Position numbers and translations under genes: made by a program
Notes under the pieces: model-generated
The model's database searches: none
Seen by the model: only the letters and a program-made list of their open reading frames with translations
Told to the model about the DNA's origin: nothing
In this document: in pieces, positions 60,563-64,000 of the stretch
Position numbering within the stretch: position 1 is the stretch's first letter
How the letters are laid out: each line of letters opens with the position of its first letter
Origin: CAZJLN01 sp964540765
Lineage (GTDB): Bacteria > Chloroflexota > Anaerolineae > Anaerolineales > Anaerolineaceae
DNA: 64,000 bases
NCBI GenBank assembly: GCA_964540765.1
Contig: CAZINW010000001.1
Location: 36,592 to 100,591 of the forward strand
Reading direction: 5' to 3'

Positions 60563-62467
60563 ATGACGATGAGAACGAAAAGGAATAATATCCGGAGAAT
60601 TGATCAGGCGGTAGGGTTTAGTCCAACCACTCGCCGTTTTCCTGTCAGAATATTAGTGATTTTATCCTCTCTCATCATATTTGGCATTTCAACCTCAACC
60701 TTTAGGAGCGATGTCTTTGCCAGGTTCGATCCTCAAAACATCTCCATCATCGAGCCGGACATTCGCGAATTTCCCACTATTCGATATTCTCTAAAAATAT
60801 TTGATACCAATCAGCGCCCAATCGCTGGATTAGAGGCATCCCAAGTGCAAGTCATTGAGGATGGTCAATCCATTCCACTGGATGGTCTCAAGGAAACCTA
60901 CAGCGGCATTCATACCATCCTGGCGATCAATGCAGACCGTGACCTGGATATGCGTGATTCAACAGGAACATCCCATTATGAAAAACTGATTTCCAGCATT
61001 GATTCCTGGCAGTCTGTAGACTCGACCAATGAAGGGAATCTTTGGAGCCTGACCCTTAACCAGGGGCGACAGTACATTCGCCTCACTGACCGGCAGGCAT
61101 GGCTGACTGCCATTCAAAATTATCAACCTGATTTGAGGAATGCTCAAGGCAATCTGACCAGCCTCACGGCAGCCATCGATAATGCGGCATTGGATACCAC
61201 AGAAATGGACCAGGTTTTAATCTACATCACTCCTGAACCTCTGGCCGAGGACATCCCAACATTATTGAGCCTTACACAGCAAGCCGTTGGGAAAAAACTC
61301 AGCATCCATATCTGGATGGTTGGCAAACAATATGTCCTCGATACAGAACGCGGTAAAGCGCTTTTCAACCTGGCGCAGCAGACTGGCGGCAGTTTCTTTA
61401 CTTTTGAAGGAAACCAGGACATACCCGATCCCCAAGCTTATTTTAGCGATCTGGGTTATAAATATTCACTGATCTATACTTCAAAAATTGTGTCGTCTGG
61501 AACACATACTGCTCAAATCACCGTTGATATGAATGGGGAAATGGTCACTTCCTCAGAGCTATCTTTCTATGTGGACGTTCAGCCACCCAGCCCCATTTTC
61601 GCCTCCCCGCCAATGAACATAGATCGTGAGATCCTTCCTGTAAATGGATCACTGACCGACCCACAAAGCCAGGCAACACAAGAAATCAATATTCAAATCG
61701 AATTCCCTGACGGGCATCCCCGCCCCCTGAAATATGTCAGGCTGTTCGTCAATGATGAACTTGTACAGGAAAATTTGGAACCGCCTTTTGAAACATTTAT
61801 CTGGGATTACAGCAACATCACCACAGACACAACCTGCCTCTTGCAGATAAAACTCGAAGACTCGTTGGGCTTGCAAGTCACCTCAGCGCAAATTCCGGTA
61901 CAGGTCAAGGTGACACAGGTGCAACCTGAATCCACAAAAAATGAGATTTGGAACTCGGAATGGTTGATCCCAGTGATCGTATCCGCTGCCGCCCTCACGG
62001 CATTGGTCACCACCTTGATTAAGCTGAGCAAGAGAAAAGCATCCCCCGCGTTGAAATTGAAAGGATCATCGACCAGTACTCATCAGAAAATGCCAAAGAA
62101 AAAAAAGTCTTCTGGCTATTTACGCCCCGCCTCGTTTGCCAGGCTTGTCAAGGTCAATCAAGACGATCAACCCTGTCAGGAAGAACCCATCGGCTTGTCC
62201 GGTCCCATCGTGATTTTTGGTTCAGATCCCATCCTGGCAAATGTCAGGTTAACCGATCCTTCAATTGAAAGCACGCATTCCCGCCTGCTGCAATTATCCA
62301 ACGGGAAATTCATCCTGGCGGATCTTGGGTCTTCCTCAGGTACCTGGGTGAATTATGCACCTGTCAGTGAGATGGGAGCCCCTTTGGAGGACGGCGATCT
62401 GATCCATATTGGCAGGGTGGCATTTCGATTTTTAATCAGTTACAAGGATCCACAAAAGCGATCCTGA
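60563..62467 (+). CDS. Transmembrane protein with extracytoplasmic VWA-like domain and cytoplasmic FHA domain
   Basis: This is a 634-residue protein with three parts. A hydrophobic signal or anchor lies at about residues 28-46 (VILSSLIIFGISTSTF). A long extracytoplasmic region (about 50-470) holds a VWA-like part with TILAINADRDLDMRDS, LTAAIDNAALDTT and VLIYITPEPLA, then Ig-like beta modules around 350-450. A membrane helix is at about 470-490 (WLIPVIVSAAALTALVTTLI). A cytoplasmic C-terminal FHA domain (about 535-625) has VIFGSDP, HSRLLQLSNGKFILADLGSSSGTWVN and GDLIHIGRVAFRF. It begins 10 bases after guaA and lies 13 bases before a PP2C gene, which suggests a signalling pair. Confidence 0.75.
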   Translation: MTMRTKRNNIRRIDQAVGFSPTTRRFPVRILVILSSLIIFGISTSTFRSDVFARFDPQNISIIEPDIREFPTIRYSLKIFDTNQRPIAGLEASQVQVIEDGQSIPLDGLKETYSGIHTILAINADRDLDMRDSTGTSHYEKLISSIDSWQSVDSTNEGNLWSLTLNQGRQYIRLTDRQAWLTAIQNYQPDLRNAQGNLTSLTAAIDNAALDTTEMDQVLIYITPEPLAEDIPTLLSLTQQAVGKKLSIHIWMVGKQYVLDTERGKALFNLAQQTGGSFFTFEGNQDIPDPQAYFSDLGYKYSLIYTSKIVSSGTHTAQITVDMNGEMVTSSELSFYVDVQPPSPIFASPPMNIDREILPVNGSLTDPQSQATQEINIQIEFPDGHPRPLKYVRLFVNDELVQENLEPPFETFIWDYSNITTDTTCLLQIKLEDSLGLQVTSAQIPVQVKVTQVQPESTKNEIWNSEWLIPVIVSAAALTALVTTLIKLSKRKASPALKLKGSSTSTHQKMPKKKKSSGYLRPASFARLVKVNQDDQPCQEEPIGLSGPIVIFGSDPILANVRLTDPSIESTHSRLLQLSNGKFILADLGSSSGTWVNYAPVSEMGAPLEDGDLIHIGRVAFRFLISYKDPQKRS

Positions 62468-62479
62468 CAAGCGTGAATT

Positions 62480-63652
62480 ATGAGCCTGAAACCATCCTCC
62501 ACGTCACATCTCAAATGTTATGCCCAAACGCATGCAGGCATGAAAGGCAAGCAAAACGAAGATCGTTACCGAATTTCTGCCTTCAAAACCGATGATGACA
62601 AGTCAAGTCCAGTGGTCCTGGCTGTGCTCTCGGATGGGATTGGCGGTCATCGAGCTGGGGAGATTGCGGCTCAGATCGCAGTGGACACCATCACATATGA
62701 TATGACTGCCGCAGATATCAGCGATCCGATCTTTGCGCTTCGCAAAAGCATCCAGAATGCAAGTGCCGTCATTTATTCTCAATCACAGGATGATCCTCAA
62801 CAATACGGCATGGGGGCAACATGTGCCTGCGTATTAATGATTGGTGATGTCTTATATACTGCGTCCGTGGGTGATTCCCGCATCTATCTTATTAAAAAAA
62901 ATACCATCCAGCAACTGAGCATTGACCATACCTGGCTTGAAGAAAGCATCCAGGCTGGAATATTAACCAAAAAAGAAGCCATCGGGCATCCCAATGCACA
63001 TATCCTCAGGCGTTACCTGGGTTCCCTTAAGCCCCCTGAACCTGATTTTAGGTTGCATCTGCGTCCAAATGAAAGCGATGCTGTTGCCATCAAAAATCAA
63101 GGCCTTACTCTGAATGGCGGTGATTTGGTCTACCTTTGCACCGATGGGCTCAGTGACCTGGTCAATATCAACGAAATCAATGAACACTTTAGGAAATTCG
63201 ATCCGCAGACGTCCATTGAAAGTCTCACAGAGCTTGCCAACCAACGCGGTGGGCATGACAATATCACCCAGATTGTGCTGGAAGTGCCTGGTAAATCGGG
63301 AAAGCACACTCTTAAGAGAAAAATCGCATGGATTGCTGCTACCCTGCTTCTGGTCATCGCCCTTGCAGGTCTTCACATCGCCAGTGAACTTGGTTTGATC
63401 AAGGTCAAAATGCCATGGGAAGCGGAACCCAACCCCACAGGCATACCGGCGTTGATCTTTCCAACCGCGCCTGGTGAGGATGACCTTGAGAGCAACCTGC
63501 CCCTCCCTCAAGTCACCAGAACTGGGCGTCCCTCAGAACCAGGTTTGCAGCCGGACGCGATCGCAACGCCCATCCCAACCCTCGTGAATAAGCCTCCTGA
63601 GCCAACCGTGACACTTTGGCCAACAAATACCCAATCCCCAAACTATCCCTGA
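62480..63652 (+). CDS. PP2C-family protein phosphatase with membrane anchor
   Basis: This is a 390-residue serine/threonine phosphatase. Metal ligands lie in GMKGKQNEDRYRIS, VLSDGIGGHRAGEIAA, LVYLCTDGLSDLVNI and GHDNITQIVL. Catalytic core covers about residues 10-255. A single membrane helix (about 277-298, IAWIAATLLLVIALAGLHIA) follows, with a Pro/Thr-rich extracytoplasmic tail to the end. The phosphatase would sit in the cytoplasm. With the FHA protein before it, it resembles the phosphatase half of PknB-type phosphosignalling; no kinase gene is in this window. Confidence 0.9.
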   Translation: MSLKPSSTSHLKCYAQTHAGMKGKQNEDRYRISAFKTDDDKSSPVVLAVLSDGIGGHRAGEIAAQIAVDTITYDMTAADISDPIFALRKSIQNASAVIYSQSQDDPQQYGMGATCACVLMIGDVLYTASVGDSRIYLIKKNTIQQLSIDHTWLEESIQAGILTKKEAIGHPNAHILRRYLGSLKPPEPDFRLHLRPNESDAVAIKNQGLTLNGGDLVYLCTDGLSDLVNINEINEHFRKFDPQTSIESLTELANQRGGHDNITQIVLEVPGKSGKHTLKRKIAWIAATLLLVIALAGLHIASELGLIKVKMPWEAEPNPTGIPALIFPTAPGEDDLESNLPLPQVTRTGRPSEPGLQPDAIATPIPTLVNKPPEPTVTLWPTNTQSPNYP

Positions 63653-63721
63653 TTCTTCCCTCGCAAAATGGGCTTTGAACCAATTTTTAAAATATTTTAA
63701 ATATTTTCTCCGACATTTTCC

Positions 63722-63750
63722 TTGTGATGCCATTGCTTTTATGATAAAAT
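63722..63750 (+). promoter_or_regulatory. Promoter of the tRNA-Ser genes
   Basis: TTGTGA (63722-63727) is separated by exactly 17 bases from TAAAAT (63745-63750). The tRNA starts 14 bases later, a typical distance for a tRNA transcript. Confidence 0.65.
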
Positions 63751-63763
63751 CTCATTTCTGATT

Positions 63764-63848
63764 GGAGGGATGGCCGAGTGGTTCAAGGCGCTTGTCTTGA
63801 AAACAAGTGTGGGGAAACCCACCGTGGGTTCGAATCCCACTCCTTCCG
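63764..63848 (+). tRNA. tRNA-Ser (anticodon TGA)
   Basis: An 85-base class II tRNA. The acceptor arm GGAGGGA pairs with TCCTTCC (one G-U), and the D-arm ATGGCCGAGTGG is normal. The anticodon stem CTTGT...ACAAG shows anticodon TGA in its loop (CTTGAAA). The variable arm TGTGGGGAAACCCAC is long, as expected for serine. The T-arm GGTTCGAATCC is present. The CCA end is not encoded. Confidence 0.95.
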
Positions 63849-63872
63849 CCTGAATTGTTAACACATAAACAT

Positions 63873-63964
63873 GGGGAGGTGCCAGAGTGGACGAATGGGG
63901 CCGCCTGCTAAGCGGTTGTTGGGTGATAAAAGCTCAACCGAGGGTTCGAATCCCTCCCTCCCCG
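63873..63964 (+). tRNA. tRNA-Ser (anticodon GCT)
   Basis: A 92-base class II tRNA. GGGGAGG pairs with CCTCCCC. The anticodon stem CCGC...GCGG presents GCT (CTGCTAA loop). A long variable arm (GTTGGGTGATAAAAGCTCAAC) marks serine, and the T-arm GGTTCGAATCC is present. It follows the first tRNA-Ser by 24 bases and is probably on the same transcript. The CCA end is not encoded. Confidence 0.95.
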
Positions 63965-64000
63965 CCTAACGATCACGATAATAGTGATTCATCCGAAAGC

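Noticed and set aside
63873..63964. Selenocysteine tRNA (selC)
   Set aside because: The anticodon is GCT and the acceptor arm is 7 base pairs, so this is an ordinary tRNA-Ser.

Overview
The window looks like an ordinary stretch of a bacterial chromosome, about 90% coding, with no prophage, insertion sequence, CRISPR array or rRNA operon. Several features point to an anaerobic or facultative member of the Chloroflexota (Anaerolineae-like). These are a Gram-positive-style LexA-type operator (GAAC-N4-GTTC), a YabE-like 3D-domain gene directly before rsmA, a zinc-ribbon MscL, a selenocysteine elongation factor, a GlpA-like/FAD/DUF1667 redox triplet, and several hypothetical proteins of a type I associate with that phylum. 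The phylum is an inference from gene content and cannot be proven here.

Layout. Positions 1-6.7 kb (+): the end of ribosomal protein S1, an M19 dipeptidase, a membrane protein, a pair of M16 peptidases, acpS and a phosphoesterase. Positions 6.7-12.6 kb (mostly -): a two-gene operon (P-loop ATPase plus small protein) behind a perfect promoter with two LexA-like boxes, a phosphodiesterase, a frameshifted nucleoside phosphorylase, an orphan DNA methyltransferase, mscL and a radical SAM protein. Positions 12.7-19.8 kb (+): a repeat-bearing membrane protein, pth-mfd, and a yabE-like gene followed by rsmA. Positions 19.8-26.4 kb: mixed strands, with glycosyltransferase, ChbG-like deacetylase, GPH transporter, tail-anchored TIM-barrel protein, rsmG, a VTT membrane protein and udk. 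Positions 26.5-28.8 kb (+): folD and an 8-oxoguanine-deaminase-like amidohydrolase. Positions 29-32.2 kb (-): an NAD cluster (nadE, nadD-like, pncC). Positions 32.4-43.8 kb (+): carbamate kinase, an EEP-family hydrolase, threonine synthase, a membrane glycosyltransferase, a fold-type II PLP enzyme, dihydropyrimidinase, and a three-gene cassette resembling complex I/Mrp membrane subunits. Positions 43.9-49.5 kb (+): a coiled-coil protein, selB, a serA-like gene and an M32 carboxypeptidase. Positions 49.6-58.1 kb: a secreted Ig-like protein, the GlpA/FAD/DUF1667 triplet, an L,D-transpeptidase (-), a GH13 enzyme and a PhzF-like protein. Positions 58.4-64 kb (+): xpt-guaA, then a transmembrane FHA protein with a PP2C phosphatase, then two tRNA-Ser genes.

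Functionally, nucleobase and nucleotide metabolism recurs: the phosphorylase, udk, folD, the 8-oxoguanine deaminase-like gene, dihydropyrimidinase, carbamate kinase, xpt, guaA and the NAD genes. The best candidates for little-described biology are four. First, the damage-regulated ATPase/small-protein operon at 6.7-7.9 kb. Second, the stand-alone antiporter-like membrane cassette at 40.2-43.8 kb, in which the usual channel lysines are changed. Third, the membrane-spanning FHA protein/PP2C signalling pair at 60.6-63.7 kb. Fourth, the possible attenuator before xpt. All domain calls come from reading the sequence; no database search was run.
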